From positions 4,712,001 through 4,776,000 of the forward strand of contig NZ_CP033068.1 in NCBI RefSeq assembly GCF_003668995.1: a stretch of 64,000 bases of DNA, in the 5' to 3' direction. A program made the position numbers and the translations under genes. The notes beneath the pieces are model-generated. The model searched no databases and was not told the origin of the DNA. It was given only the letters and a program-made list of their open reading frames with translations. The stretch is from Flavobacterium sp. 140616W15 (lineage in GTDB: Bacteria; Bacteroidota; Bacteroidia; Flavobacteriales; Flavobacteriaceae). Of the stretch, positions 1 through 9,214 are shown one piece after another; the first letter of the stretch is position 1; each line of letters starts with the position of its first letter.

Positions 1-3000
1 GTTACTGAAGCCAGATGGATACAGTTTAAAATCCCAGTATCACAGCCTCAAAATACAATAGGTACTATATCAGATTTTAGATCAATTCGTTTCATGAGAA
101 TGTTTATGACTGGATTTGAAAGCGATGTTACAGTTCGTTTTGGAGCATTAGATTTAGTAAGAGGTGAGTGGAGAAGATATACAAATACATTAGATCCAAC
201 AGATGTTAATGTAGATGATGACAATACTACTTTTGATGTTGCGGCAGTAAATATTGAAGAGAATGGTGCTAGATGTCCAGTGAACTATGTTTCGCCTCCA
301 GGAGTAGCACGTGAACAATTGTATAATAATAATACTATCATCAATCAAAATGAGCAGGCATTAGCATTGCGAGTTTCAGGAGGTGGATTGCAACCAAAAG
401 ATGCTAGAGCTGTATTTAAAAATGTAAGTGTTGATATGCGTCAATACAACAGATTAAAAATGTTTTTGCATGCGGAGTCATTGCCAGATGAAATAGTATT
501 AAGAGATGGACAAATGGTAGGTTTTATCCGTTTTGGAAATGACTTTACACAAAATTTTTACCAAATTGAGATTCCTTTAAAAGTAACAATTCCAACTTCT
601 TTGTCAGGTTCAGGTTCAGATTGTTCCCCTTTAAGCCCTGAAGTTGTTTGGCCAGCAGAAAATAATATTGATTTAGACCTGTCGCTATTAACGAAGATGA
701 AAATTGCGGCAATGAAAATTGATCCTAATACGCTTCCGTTAGACGGAATTTATTATCCAGATGATGATATATTAAATTCAGGTGGAGATGGAGACAATAA
801 TATGCGATTGGGTATAAAAGGAAATCCTAATTTTGGATTAGTTAGGAATTTAATGGTAGGTGTTAAAAATGCCGAGCTGCACCAAAATGTTAAAGGAGAA
901 GTGTGGTTTAATGAGTTGCGCCTTGCCGGAATGGATAATAAAGGAGGTATGGCAGCAATATTAAATATTGATACTAATTTTGCTGATTTTGCAACTGTTT
1001 CTGCAACAGGTCGAAAAAGCACTATAGGATTTGGCTCTCTAGAACAAGGACCAAATGAAAGAAGCAGAGAAGATATACAACAATATAATATTGTAACTAA
1101 TTTAAATTTAGGGAAATTATTGCCACCAAAGTGGGGAATTAACCTACCTTTTAATTATGCAGTAGGTGAAGAAACAATTACGCCAGAGTACGATCCGTTT
1201 AATGAAGATATTAAGCTAAAACAATTGTTGGATGTAACTAGTAATTCAGTCGAAAGAGAAAATATAAAAAATCGCGCTATAGATTATACAAAGCGTAGAA
1301 GTATCAATTTTATAGGAGTTAGAAAAGACAGAGCGCCAGAGCAAAAACAACATATTTACGATCCCGAAAACTTTACGTTTTCACAATCGTACAATGAGGT
1401 AGAGCGTCACGATTATGAGATAAAAAGTTATGAAGATAAACAATCGAGTACAACTGTAAATTATGCATACAGTTTTCAGCCAAAAACAGTTGAGCCATTC
1501 AAGAAAACTAAATATTTTAAGAAAAGTGATTATTGGAAAATGTTGAGTGATTTCAATTTTAATTATTTACCATCAAACATCACGTTCAATACTAATATTA
1601 TAAGACAATACAACCGTCAGGAGTTTAGACAAGTTGAGAATGTTGAGGGTCTTGGATTGGATCCTATGTATAGAAGGAATTTTGCTTTTAACTACCAGTA
1701 TGGATTTAATTTTAACCTTACAAAATCATTAAAGATAAATTATACAGCATCATCAAATAATATTGTTAAAAATTATTTGAATGCTGATAATGAGCCTATC
1801 GATAGCTTTAGTATTTGGGATAGTTACTGGGATATTGGTACGCCAAATCAGCATATGCAACAATTGGTTTTAAACTATGAAATTCCGTTATATAAAATAC
1901 CAGTATTAGGATTTTTAAAAGCGAGTTATTCTTATACTGGAGATTATTCTTGGCAACGCACATCAGAGGCATTATCAACTTTTGAAGATGATAAAGGAGG
2001 GGTGTATGATTTAGGAAATACAGTTCAAAACGCAAATTCGAATACATTTACTGCAGCGATGAATATGAATACGCTTTATAAGTATTTGGGACTTACAAAA
2101 GGAGGGGCCAAAATGACTAAAGTAAAACCAACTGTGCCAAAGCCAGGAGAAAAAGTAGTAAATACAAATCAAGCATTAGCAAAAAATAGTATGTTTCAAG
2201 ATGGTTTAATGGGGATCGTAACAAGTATAAAAAACATTCAGGTTAATTATACGGTTAATAGCGGAACTGTTTTACCAGGATATACACCAAGTGTTGGATT
2301 CTTAGGTTCGTCTCGACCATCATTAGGATTTATTTTTGGAAGTCAGGATGATGTGCGTTACGAGGCAGCTAAAAACGGATGGTTAACCAATTATCAGGAT
2401 TTTAATCAGAACTTTTCACAGGTAACAAATAAGATGCTAAAAGCTACGGCCAATATTGATTTATTACCAGATTTAAAAATTGATTTGAATTTTGATCGTT
2501 CTTATTCAGCTAATTTTTCAGAGCAATATGATGTTGATGCTACAGGACAGTATCATGCAAGATCGCCATACAATTATGGAATGTTTTCTATTTCGACAAT
2601 TTTAATAAAGACTGCATTTTCTACTAGCAATGAAATTTCTTCATCTGCATTTGATGATTTTAGATCTAACCGTTTAGAAATTGCAAATCGTTTGGCCGAA
2701 AGTCATTATGGTTCTGGAGCTGAGATTCCGAGATATGGAGACGTAAATAATCCGATTCCTGTACTCCCGACTGATCCTAATTATGCTAAGAGAGATATTT
2801 ATGTGTCAAACGAGGGTTATCCTATAGGGTATACAAAAAGTAATCAGGCAGTTTTACTTCCTTCATTCTTAGCTGCCTATTCAGGAAGTAGTGCATCAAG
2901 TAGTCCAACAGGTATTTTTAGGAATTTCCCACTTCCAAACTGGAGTATAAAGTATAATGGGTTGATGCGTTACCGATACTTTAAAGAAAACTTTAAACGT

Positions 3001-3618
3001 TTTTCATTACAACATAATTATAGAGCATCTTATACAATTAATCAGTATCGTTCTAATTTTAAATATGACCAAAATGTAGGGAAACAAGACCCAGATAACG
3101 ATAATTTTTATAATGCAACAATCATGTCTAATGTGAACTTAGTGGAACAATTTAGTCCATTAATCAGGATGGATTTTGAGTTAAAAAGTTCTTTGAAAGT
3201 GCTTACAGAAATTAAAAAAGATAGAGCATTGTCAATGAGTTTTGATAATAATTTATTGACAGAAGTTAAAGGGATGGAATATATAATAGGTCTTGGATAT
3301 CGTATTAAAGATGTGATTTTTTCGTCGACATTGGCAGATAGTCCTACAGGAATAATAAAAAGTGATATCAATATAAAAGGAGATTTGTCGTATAGAAATA
3401 ACCAAACAATGGTTCGTTACTTAGATTATGATAACAATCAACTAGCTGCAGGACAAAATATTTGGTCAGTAAAGATCACGGCAGATTATTCATTTAGTAA
3501 GAACTTAACAGCTATTTTTTATTACGATCATTCTTTCTCTAAAGCAGTTATTTCGACTTTATATCCTTTAACGAATATCCGATCAGGGTTTACCATTCGA
3601 TATAATTTTGGAAATTAA
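1..3618 (+). CDS. sprA: Cell-surface gliding / type IX secretion protein SprA, C-terminal part
   Basis: The reading frame is open from base 1, so the window begins inside the gene; about 1205 C-terminal residues are present. SprA is the very large (about 2400 residue) outer-membrane barrel that forms the type IX secretion translocon in gliding Bacteroidota. Seen here: long stretches of alternating amphipathic beta-strands rich in Asn, Tyr and Phe, recurring 'NYLPSNITFN'-like segments, and a C-terminus ending in aromatic barrel strands (RSGFTIRYNFGN). There is no stop or frameshift within the visible part. The neighbours gcvH, a VanZ-like gene, deoC and remB match the order I recall for the sprA region of Flavobacterium johnsoniae. 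The first in-frame ATG (position 91 or 94) is internal and is not the gene start. Confidence 0.93.
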   Translation, partial: VTEARWIQFKIPVSQPQNTIGTISDFRSIRFMRMFMTGFESDVTVRFGALDLVRGEWRRYTNTLDPTDVNVDDDNTTFDVAAVNIEENGARCPVNYVSPPGVAREQLYNNNTIINQNEQALALRVSGGGLQPKDARAVFKNVSVDMRQYNRLKMFLHAESLPDEIVLRDGQMVGFIRFGNDFTQNFYQIEIPLKVTIPTSLSGSGSDCSPLSPEVVWPAENNIDLDLSLLTKMKIAAMKIDPNTLPLDGIYYPDDDILNSGGDGDNNMRLGIKGNPNFGLVRNLMVGVKNAELHQNVKGEVWFNELRLAGMDNKGGMAAILNIDTNFADFATVSATGRKSTIGFGSLEQGPNERSREDIQQYNIVTNLNLGKLLPPKWGINLPFNYAVGEETITPEYDPFNEDIKLKQLLDVTSNSVERENIKNRAIDYTKRRSINFIGVRKDRAPEQKQHIYDPENFTFSQSYNEVERHDYEIKSYEDKQSSTTVNYAYSFQPKTVEPFKKTKYFKKSDYWKMLSDFNFNYLPSNITFNTNIIRQYNRQEFRQVENVEGLGLDPMYRRNFAFNYQYGFNFNLTKSLKINYTASSNNIVKNYLNADNEPIDSFSIWDSYWDIGTPNQHMQQLVLNYEIPLYKIPVLGFLKASYSYTGDYSWQRTSEALSTFEDDKGGVYDLGNTVQNANSNTFTAAMNMNTLYKYLGLTKGGAKMTKVKPTVPKPGEKVVNTNQALAKNSMFQDGLMGIVTSIKNIQVNYTVNSGTVLPGYTPSVGFLGSSRPSLGFIFGSQDDVRYEAAKNGWLTNYQDFNQNFSQVTNKMLKATANIDLLPDLKIDLNFDRSYSANFSEQYDVDATGQYHARSPYNYGMFSISTILIKTAFSTSNEISSSAFDDFRSNRLEIANRLAESHYGSGAEIPRYGDVNNPIPVLPTDPNYAKRDIYVSNEGYPIGYTKSNQAVLLPSFLAAYSGSSASSSPTGIFRNFPLPNWSIKYNGLMRYRYFKENFKRFSLQHNYRASYTINQYRSNFKYDQNVGKQDPDNDNFYNATIMSNVNLVEQFSPLIRMDFELKSSLKVLTEIKKDRALSMSFDNNLLTEVKGMEYIIGLGYRIKDVIFSSTLADSPTGIIKSDINIKGDLSYRNNQTMVRYLDYDNNQLAAGQNIWSVKITADYSFSKNLTAIFYYDHSFSKAVISTLYPLTNIRSGFTIRYNFGN

Positions 3619-3655
3619 ATTTCAGATTCAGAAGAGAATTTGATTAGAAGATTAT

Positions 3656-3663
3656 TACATTTG
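3656..3663 (+). promoter_or_regulatory. Putative -7 promoter element of gcvH
   Basis: TACATTTG matches the Bacteroidota -7 consensus TAnnTTTG exactly and ends 42 bases before the gcvH ATG. No TTG lies at the usual distance upstream, so the -33 half is not supported. Confidence 0.4.
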
Positions 3664-3705
3664 CCCTATTAGAATTCAATTATCAATTATCAATAAGTAT
3701 TTATT

Positions 3706-4086
3706 ATGAATATACCAACAAATTTAAAGTACACAAAGGATCACGAATGGGTTAGCATTGAAGGTGATGTTGCAACAGTAGGAATTACTCACTTTGCACA
3801 AAAAGAATTAGGAGACATCGTTTATGTTGAAGTAGAAACTTTAGATCAAACACTTGATAAAGATGAAGTTTTTGGAACAGTTGAAGCTGTAAAAACTGTT
3901 TCAGATTTGTTCTTGCCTTTGTCTGGAGAGATTATTGCTTTTAATGAAAACTTAGAAAGTGCTCCAGAAACAGTAAATTCTGATCCTTACGGAGATGGAT
4001 GGATGATTAAAATTAAAATTTCAAATACATCAGAATTAGATTCTTTATTATCTGATGAGGCTTATAAAGAATTAATAGGTGCTTAA
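3706..4086 (+). CDS. gcvH: Glycine cleavage system H protein
   Basis: This is the lipoyl-carrying shuttle protein of the glycine cleavage system, which moves the aminomethyl group between the P, T and L proteins in the cytoplasm. The 126-residue length is normal for the family. The lipoylation motif around [12 protein letters not shown] is clear, with Lys63 as the expected lipoyl-lysine, and the N-terminus has the typical 'KYTKDHEWV' strand. The ATG start is preceded by a TAnnTTTG promoter box. The 3' end overlaps the next gene by 8 bases, so the two are probably co-transcribed. None of the other glycine cleavage genes (gcvT, gcvP) is in the window. Confidence 0.97.
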   Translation: MNIPTNLKYTKDHEWVSIEGDVATVGITHFAQKELGDIVYVEVETLDQTLDKDEVFGTVEAVKTVSDLFLPLSGEIIAFNENLESAPETVNSDPYGDGWMIKIKISNTSELDSLLSDEAYKELIGA

Positions 4087-4465
4087 AAAAATAATTTTTT
4101 TATGTTTGGCTTTATTCTGGACAGGAGTTATCATTTTTCTCTGTTTAACCGAATCAAGTAATATACCGGTTGTAAGTATTCCTCACATAGATAAATTAGT
4201 TCATTTTTGTTTTTATTTTGGTTTTAATTTTCTTTGGTTTTTGTATTTTAAAAAAGAATTTAAGAATGTAGATGATTTCAGACCATTATTACTCGCTTTT
4301 GTTTTTTCAACTTTTTTTGGAATTACAATTGAGATTTTACAAAGTGAATATACTTTAACAAGAAGTGCAGATATGATGGATTTTTTAGCAAATTCATTAG
4401 GAGCAACATCCGCAATAATAGCAGTGCTACTGTTTAATAAAATAGTCACTAAAATAGTAAATTAA
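4079..4465 (+). CDS. VanZ-like family membrane protein
   Basis: A 128-residue integral membrane protein with about four transmembrane helices (roughly residues 4-22, 35-55, 68-88, 98-120). The '[24 protein letters not shown]' region and the later '[29 protein letters not shown]' segment are the conserved core of the VanZ/PF04892 family. The family is named after a teicoplanin-resistance protein, but most members have no known function, so no resistance role is implied. The start is a GTG inside the gcvH 3' end (8-base overlap), which suggests translational coupling. A strong terminator follows 2 bases after the stop. Confidence 0.85.
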   Translation: MLKKIIFLCLALFWTGVIIFLCLTESSNIPVVSIPHIDKLVHFCFYFGFNFLWFLYFKKEFKNVDDFRPLLLAFVFSTFFGITIEILQSEYTLTRSADMMDFLANSLGATSAIIAVLLFNKIVTKIVN

Positions 4466-4467
4466 AT

Positions 4468-4495
4468 AAAATCCCACTTCAGTGGGATTTTTTGT
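4468..4495 (+). terminator. Rho-independent terminator after the gcvH-VanZ pair
   Basis: A 10-bp perfect stem (AAAATCCCAC / GTGGGATTTT) with a TTCA loop, followed by a T-run. It lies immediately after the VanZ-like stop codon. Confidence 0.85.
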
Positions 4496-4565
4496 TTTTA
4501 GGCTTTATTGATTGTTCGTTATAAAGATTTTGTTGTGTATAAACACGATTAAAAGTAGTTTTTAA

Positions 4566-4599
4566 TTGGAGACTTGTCTCAATATAAAGCGTATTTTTG
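4566..4599 (+). promoter_or_regulatory. Putative promoter of deoC
   Basis: TATTTTTG at 4592-4599 fits the -7 consensus TAnnTTTG. A TTG at 4566-4568 lies 23 bases upstream, slightly long but compatible with a -33 element. The deoC ATG is 37 bases downstream. Confidence 0.4.
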
Positions 4600-4635
4600 T
4601 TAATCAAGATTTAATGCAATTAATTTATTATTACT

Positions 4636-5379
4636 ATGAATATTAGACAATACTTAGACTCAACATATTTAAAAACTGCTACTCAAGCAAATTTGAGCGA
4701 AGCCGAAAACACACAAATAGTTAAGAATATAATTATAGAAGCAATAGCAGAACAATTTAAATTAATAATGATTCGTCCTGACAAAGTAAGTTTAGCTAAA
4801 CAAATAATTTCTGAGGCTAAATCGAATCTTTTAATAGGTACTGTAATTGATTTTCCTGAAGGAAAATCAAGTCTAGAAGAAAAGCTTGCAGAAGCAAGTA
4901 AAGCAATACAAGACGGAGCAAATGAATTGGATTTTGTGTGTAATTATGAGGCATTCAAAAATGGAGAAATTGATTTGGTTAAAAACGAAATTTTGCAGTG
5001 TACATTATTAGGACTAACTAATAATAAAGTTGTAAAATGGATTATCGAAGTTGCTGCACTCAATGATAAAGAAATTATACAATTATCAGCACTCATTAAA
5101 AATATAGTCATTCAGAATTTTGAAGAGAATGAATATTCTTCTGTTTTTGTAAAATCGTCGACAGGTTTTTATAAAACAGAAAACAACATGCCAAATGGCG
5201 CAACTATTCCGTCAATTCTTATGATGCTTGAAAATGCTTCACCGTTGCCTGTAAAAGCCGCAGGCGGGGTAAGAACATATGAAGAAGCTGTAGAAATGAT
5301 TAAGCTTGGTGTAAAACGTATAGGAACATCAAATGCTAAAGCAATAGCTGACAGAGAAATTTCGAAAAATGAGTACTAA
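4636..5379 (+). CDS. deoC: Deoxyribose-phosphate aldolase
   Basis: Catalyses reversible cleavage of 2-deoxy-D-ribose 5-phosphate to glyceraldehyde 3-phosphate and acetaldehyde in deoxynucleoside catabolism. The 247-residue length is normal for the class I aldolase. The Schiff-base lysine is Lys173 in FVKSSTGF, the second active-site lysine is Lys207 in PVKAAGGVRT, and the catalytic aspartate is Asp99 in ELDFVCN. It has its own promoter box and is preceded by a terminator. Its stop is 19 bases before the remB start, so remB may be transcribed with it. No other deo genes are nearby. Confidence 0.95.
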   Translation: MNIRQYLDSTYLKTATQANLSEAENTQIVKNIIIEAIAEQFKLIMIRPDKVSLAKQIISEAKSNLLIGTVIDFPEGKSSLEEKLAEASKAIQDGANELDFVCNYEAFKNGEIDLVKNEILQCTLLGLTNNKVVKWIIEVAALNDKEIIQLSALIKNIVIQNFEENEYSSVFVKSSTGFYKTENNMPNGATIPSILMMLENASPLPVKAAGGVRTYEEAVEMIKLGVKRIGTSNAKAIADREISKNEY

Positions 5380-5398
5380 TTTCACAACGTAAAACTAT

Positions 5399-7522
5399 AT
5401 GAATAAAGGATCCTTAACTTTTTTTATAGCATTATTCTCTCTATTAGGTTTTTCTCAGGTAACAAATAGTATAAAGGTAAACTCTAATTTTCCTTCGGAG
5501 GAGTTTCCGATTTTTCCAACTTGTGAAAGTTCAAAGGCGAAAGCCTTAGAAAAATGTTTTTATGATCAAGTTCAGGATCTAGTATTTAATAATTTTCAAG
5601 TTCCACCAACTTTAAGACAGAATAATTATTCTGGAGATGTTAAGGTGCTTTTTGAAGTTGATAAAAATGGTGAGTTCAAAGTAATTTATGTTAATGCAAA
5701 TAATGATGAATTAGTTAAGGAAACCAAGCGTTTATTTGCTACACTCCCTAAAATCAAGCCTGCTACTTATAATGGGAGAGCTACGTATTCAAAATATACA
5801 ATCGTAATTAATATACCATTAAAATCTACTGGTCAAATTTTGGAAGAGGCCCTCGCTAATGCTAAAATTATTAAACCTGCAGCTAAACCATTGACAGAGT
5901 TAGATAGCATTGTTTATAAAAAGTATACGAATCCTGAGTTTGAAAGTCAGTTAAATATTCCATTTTCTCATAGTTATTATGCTCAATTTGATGGCGCCTT
6001 GAATAAAGTAGGGAGTAATAATCATACAGGTTCAAAACCATATACTTATGCTGAAGTATCTAAGTATTATAATCTCAAAGCAGTAAATGAATCGCTTAAA
6101 AAGAATGTTTCAACTTGGTTTGGACGTAAACTTTGGAATGAAAGTTTAGTTGAAGTCGAGGGAGAAGGGTATTGGTTTACATTAAATGCTATAATGGACT
6201 TGCAATTAGGTAAAGATACAAAAAGTGATATTTCTCACACTTATGTAAATACCCGAGCATTAAATTTTAGAGGAGGATTGGGTAAACAACTTAATTTTAC
6301 TACAACTGTTTTTGAAAGTCAAGGAAGATTTGCAGATTATTATAATAGTTATGCGCAATCTATAAAGCCTTCAGGGGGAAATCCTGGGGTTGTTCCGGGA
6401 ATTGGAATAGGTAAGGAGTTTAAAACAAATGGTTTTGATTTTCCTTCAGCCGAAGCAAATTTGACTTATACACCAAGTAAGTTTTTTAATTTTCAATTGG
6501 GCTATGGAAGAAATTTTATAGGAGACGGATATCGTTCTTTATTAGAAAGTGATGGGGCAAGTCCATATCCGTATTTTAAAATGAATACAACCTTTTGGAA
6601 GATAAAATATACAAATACGTATATGTTTCTTAAAGATATCCGAGAAGAAGCAACAGTTGATAAAACATATGCCAGTAAATTCATGGCGAATCATTATTTA
6701 AGTTTGAATGTTACAAATAGACTAAACTTAGGCTTTTTCGAATCTGTAGTTTGGACCAATAGTAACGATAGGGGATTTGATGTGGCTTTCGCTAATCCAA
6801 TTATTTTTTATAGATCAGTAGAATTTGCTTCCTCGGCTAAAAGTGGTAATGCTTTACTTGGTTTAACGGCAAAATACAAATGGAATGATCAAATAAATTT
6901 CTATGGACAATTTCTTTTAGATGAATTCTCAGTTAGCGATATGAAAAGTGGAGAAAAAAGCTGGAAGAATAAATTTGGATATCAGTTAGGAGCTAAATAT
7001 TATAATGCTTTTCAAATTCCAAATTTATTAGTGCAGTTAGAGTATAATCATGTGCGTCCATATGTATATTCGCATAGTGCAGTTATTACAAATTATGGGC
7101 ATAATAATCAAAGTGTTGGACATCAGTGGGGTGGTAATTTCAGTGAGCTTATTGCAATAGCACGATATCATAAAGGAAGGTATTTTGCAGATGCAAAAAT
7201 TACTACAGGTAAGAGAGGTTTGGATTTTGATACAACAGAGGATTCATTTAACTATGGGGCGAATATCTATAAAAGCTATGATAGTAAAAGGCCTTATAAT
7301 ACTGGTGTGAAAGTTGGACAAGGAAATAAAACAGCAGTTTTTATTACTGATATACAGGCTGGGTATTTGGTAAATCCAGCAACTAATTTGAAATTATTCG
7401 GAAGTTTGATTTATAGAAGTTTCGATCCTACTAAAGACACTGAGGTTACTTTTAAGCAAAGTACAACTTGGTTTACTTTCGGATTAAGAGCAGATGTCTT
7501 TAATTGGTATTTTGATTATTGA
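5399..7522 (+). CDS. remB: Gliding motility protein RemB-like outer-membrane protein
   Basis: A 707-residue exported protein. Residues 1-20 form a signal peptide ending in FSQ. Residues about 50-142 resemble a TonB C-terminal-like domain (DVKVLFEVDKNGEFKVIYVN followed by KIKPATYNGRATYSKYTIVINIPL). From about residue 185 on it is a predicted outer-membrane beta-barrel related to capsule-assembly Wzi-type barrels, with the conserved 'LGYGRNFIGDGYRSL' segment. In F. johnsoniae the gene four loci downstream of sprA is remB, reported to be needed for normal movement on some surfaces. The assignment rests on this synteny plus the domain architecture. How the protein works in motility is not known to me. 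Confidence 0.78.
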   Translation: MNKGSLTFFIALFSLLGFSQVTNSIKVNSNFPSEEFPIFPTCESSKAKALEKCFYDQVQDLVFNNFQVPPTLRQNNYSGDVKVLFEVDKNGEFKVIYVNANNDELVKETKRLFATLPKIKPATYNGRATYSKYTIVINIPLKSTGQILEEALANAKIIKPAAKPLTELDSIVYKKYTNPEFESQLNIPFSHSYYAQFDGALNKVGSNNHTGSKPYTYAEVSKYYNLKAVNESLKKNVSTWFGRKLWNESLVEVEGEGYWFTLNAIMDLQLGKDTKSDISHTYVNTRALNFRGGLGKQLNFTTTVFESQGRFADYYNSYAQSIKPSGGNPGVVPGIGIGKEFKTNGFDFPSAEANLTYTPSKFFNFQLGYGRNFIGDGYRSLLESDGASPYPYFKMNTTFWKIKYTNTYMFLKDIREEATVDKTYASKFMANHYLSLNVTNRLNLGFFESVVWTNSNDRGFDVAFANPIIFYRSVEFASSAKSGNALLGLTAKYKWNDQINFYGQFLLDEFSVSDMKSGEKSWKNKFGYQLGAKYYNAFQIPNLLVQLEYNHVRPYVYSHSAVITNYGHNNQSVGHQWGGNFSELIAIARYHKGRYFADAKITTGKRGLDFDTTEDSFNYGANIYKSYDSKRPYNTGVKVGQGNKTAVFITDIQAGYLVNPATNLKLFGSLIYRSFDPTKDTEVTFKQSTTWFTFGLRADVFNWYFDY

Positions 7523-7638
7523 AATATTTAGTAAGATTTTTTGCAAATGATTCGCTTTTATGGTGAATTTGAGGTGTATTTGATTGCTCTATTTAAAAAA
7601 ATGTAATTTTATCATCCTAAATTCTGCAATCTAATTTG

Positions 7639-7646
7639 TACATTTG
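7639..7646 (+). promoter_or_regulatory. -7 promoter element of the cytochrome oxidase operon
   Basis: TACATTTG matches TAnnTTTG exactly. Its last three bases (TTG, 7644-7646) are also the first in-frame start candidate of the cyoE frame. This argues that the real cyoE start lies downstream, at the TTG at 7680. Confidence 0.5.
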
Positions 7647-7679
7647 CACCAGTTTTGGAAAAACAAAAATAACAACGCA

Positions 7680-8582
7680 TTGGACGCAACACAAAATTCA
7701 CTTTCACTCAAATCTATATTTAATGATTTCAAAGAAATCACAAAAGCAGGACTCGCTGTTAGTGTTTTGTTTTCTTCAATAGCAGGTTATTTACTTGGTT
7801 TTGATGATAAACATCCTTTTCAATGGACCGTACTTCTAGTTTTAGCAATTGGAGGATATTGTATGGTAGGAGCTTCAAACGCTTTTAATCAAGTTATTGA
7901 GAAAGATTTGGATGCCTTAATGGATAGAACAAAGAATCGACCAGTTCCTTCTGGGAGAATGTCTTCAAGAGTAGCTTTGATTGTAGCAAGTTTACTAACA
8001 ATTATAGGGTTAACTTTACTTTATACAATCAATCCTAAAACAGCAATGTTTGGTGCGATTTCTATATTTTTATATACCAGTGTTTATACACCTTTAAAAA
8101 CGGTAACATCATTGTCGGTTTTTGTTGGGGCTTTTCCTGGCGCAATACCATTTATGTTAGGATGGGTTGCTGCTACAGGAGAATTTGGTATAGAAGCAGG
8201 GACACTTTTTTTAATTCAGTTTTTCTGGCAGTTTCCTCATTTTTGGGCTATTGGCTGGTTTTTATATGAGGATTATGAAAAAGCAGGGTTTTTTATGCTT
8301 CCTACAGGGAAAAAAGATAAAGGAACTGCATTACAGGTTATTTTATACACAGTATGGCTTATAGTGGCTTCACTTTTACCAGCTTTAGGATATACAGGTA
8401 AATTGTTTATTACACCAATAGCGGCGGTTTTAGTGTTTCTGTTGGGGATTTGGATGTTGATTTATGCAGTTCGTTTGTATAAGTTAAGAACAGCCAAGGC
8501 AGCAAGGACATTGATGTTGGTAAGTGTTTCTTATATCACCTTGTTACAGTTGATTTATATATTTGATAAATTTTTGAGATAA
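7680..8582 (+). CDS. cyoE: Protoheme IX farnesyltransferase (heme O synthase)
   Basis: A polytopic UbiA-family prenyltransferase that converts heme B to heme O, a cofactor of heme-copper oxidases, in the inner membrane. The aspartate-rich prenyl-diphosphate motif is visible (NAFNQVIEKDLDALMDRTKNRP), as is the second conserved loop (YTPLKTVTSLSVFVGAFPGAIP); 8-9 transmembrane helices are likely. I place the start at the TTG at 7680 (protein begins LDATQNSLSLKSIF, 300 residues). The upstream TTG at 7644 overlaps the -7 promoter box, and the residues it would add are low-complexity. It is 2 bases upstream of an oxidase subunit III gene, in the same operon. Confidence 0.92.
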   Translation: MDATQNSLSLKSIFNDFKEITKAGLAVSVLFSSIAGYLLGFDDKHPFQWTVLLVLAIGGYCMVGASNAFNQVIEKDLDALMDRTKNRPVPSGRMSSRVALIVASLLTIIGLTLLYTINPKTAMFGAISIFLYTSVYTPLKTVTSLSVFVGAFPGAIPFMLGWVAATGEFGIEAGTLFLIQFFWQFPHFWAIGWFLYEDYEKAGFFMLPTGKKDKGTALQVILYTVWLIVASLLPALGYTGKLFITPIAAVLVFLLGIWMLIYAVRLYKLRTAKAARTLMLVSVSYITLLQLIYIFDKFLR

Positions 8583-8584
8583 TT

Positions 8585-9172
8585 ATGGAAATGACAATGA
8601 CAGCAGATGAATATAGAGCAAGGAGCGCTAAGTCATCTAAATTAATTTTATTGTTCGCAATGGTTAGTATGACCATGATGTTTGCAGGACTTACAAGTGC
8701 TTTTGTGGTTAGTAAGTCAAGAACCGATTGGTTGAAGGATTTTCAATTGCCACCAGCATTTTTTTATAGTACTTTGGTAATTATTGGGTGTAGTGTTACT
8801 TTTCACTTAGCCAAAAATGCAATGCAAAAGGATAATAGAAAAGCAACAACTAATTTACTTTTGACTACTTTAGCATTAGGAATCTTATTTGTGGTTTTAC
8901 AATTTGTAGGTTTTGGACAAATAGTAGCAAATGGCTATTATTTTACAGGAGCTGAGAGTACAATAACTACAACTTTCTTGTATGTTGTAACGGTTACACA
9001 CTTATTTCACTTAGCTGGAGGGATCATTTCTCTCTTAGTTATTATTTATAATCATTTTAAACAGAAATACAATTCGACTCAAACTCTTGGAATAGAACTA
9101 GGTGCAATGTACTGGCACTTTCTTGATTTCTTGTGGGTCTATTTATTTTTATTTTTATATTTCTTTAAATAA
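8585..9172 (+). CDS. Cytochrome c oxidase subunit III (short form)
   Basis: A 195-residue, five-helix membrane protein of the heme-copper oxidase subunit III family, which stabilises the catalytic subunit I and its proton uptake. The helix with 'VTVTHLFHLAGGIISLLVIIYNHFK' and the last helix 'GAMYWHFLDFLWVYLFLFLYFF' (motif YWHFLD.LW) are typical. It starts 2 bases after cyoE and is followed by a second, longer subunit III. The catalytic subunits I and II are not in this window, as I recall for Flavobacterium, where they sit with the Act complex genes. Confidence 0.92.
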   Translation: MEMTMTADEYRARSAKSSKLILLFAMVSMTMMFAGLTSAFVVSKSRTDWLKDFQLPPAFFYSTLVIIGCSVTFHLAKNAMQKDNRKATTNLLLTTLALGILFVVLQFVGFGQIVANGYYFTGAESTITTTFLYVVTVTHLFHLAGGIISLLVIIYNHFKQKYNSTQTLGIELGAMYWHFLDFLWVYLFLFLYFFK

Positions 9173-9182
9173 GAAAAAAACG

Positions 9183-9190
9183 TAAATTTG
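9183..9190 (+). promoter_or_regulatory. Possible internal promoter (-7 box) before the second subunit III
   Basis: TAAATTTG matches TAnnTTTG, 24 bases upstream of the ATG at 9215. No convincing -33 TTG was seen, so this is only a candidate internal promoter. Confidence 0.3.
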
Positions 9191-9214
9191 GGAACTTTTT
9201 AACGAATATCTTTT

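Noticed and set aside
4079..4465. Glycopeptide resistance from the VanZ-like gene
   Set aside because: VanZ family membership alone does not imply resistance; no van cluster genes are present.
7644..7679. Upstream TTG start for cyoE
   Set aside because: The codon is part of the TACATTTG promoter box, so it cannot lie in the transcript; the TTG at 7680 fits better.
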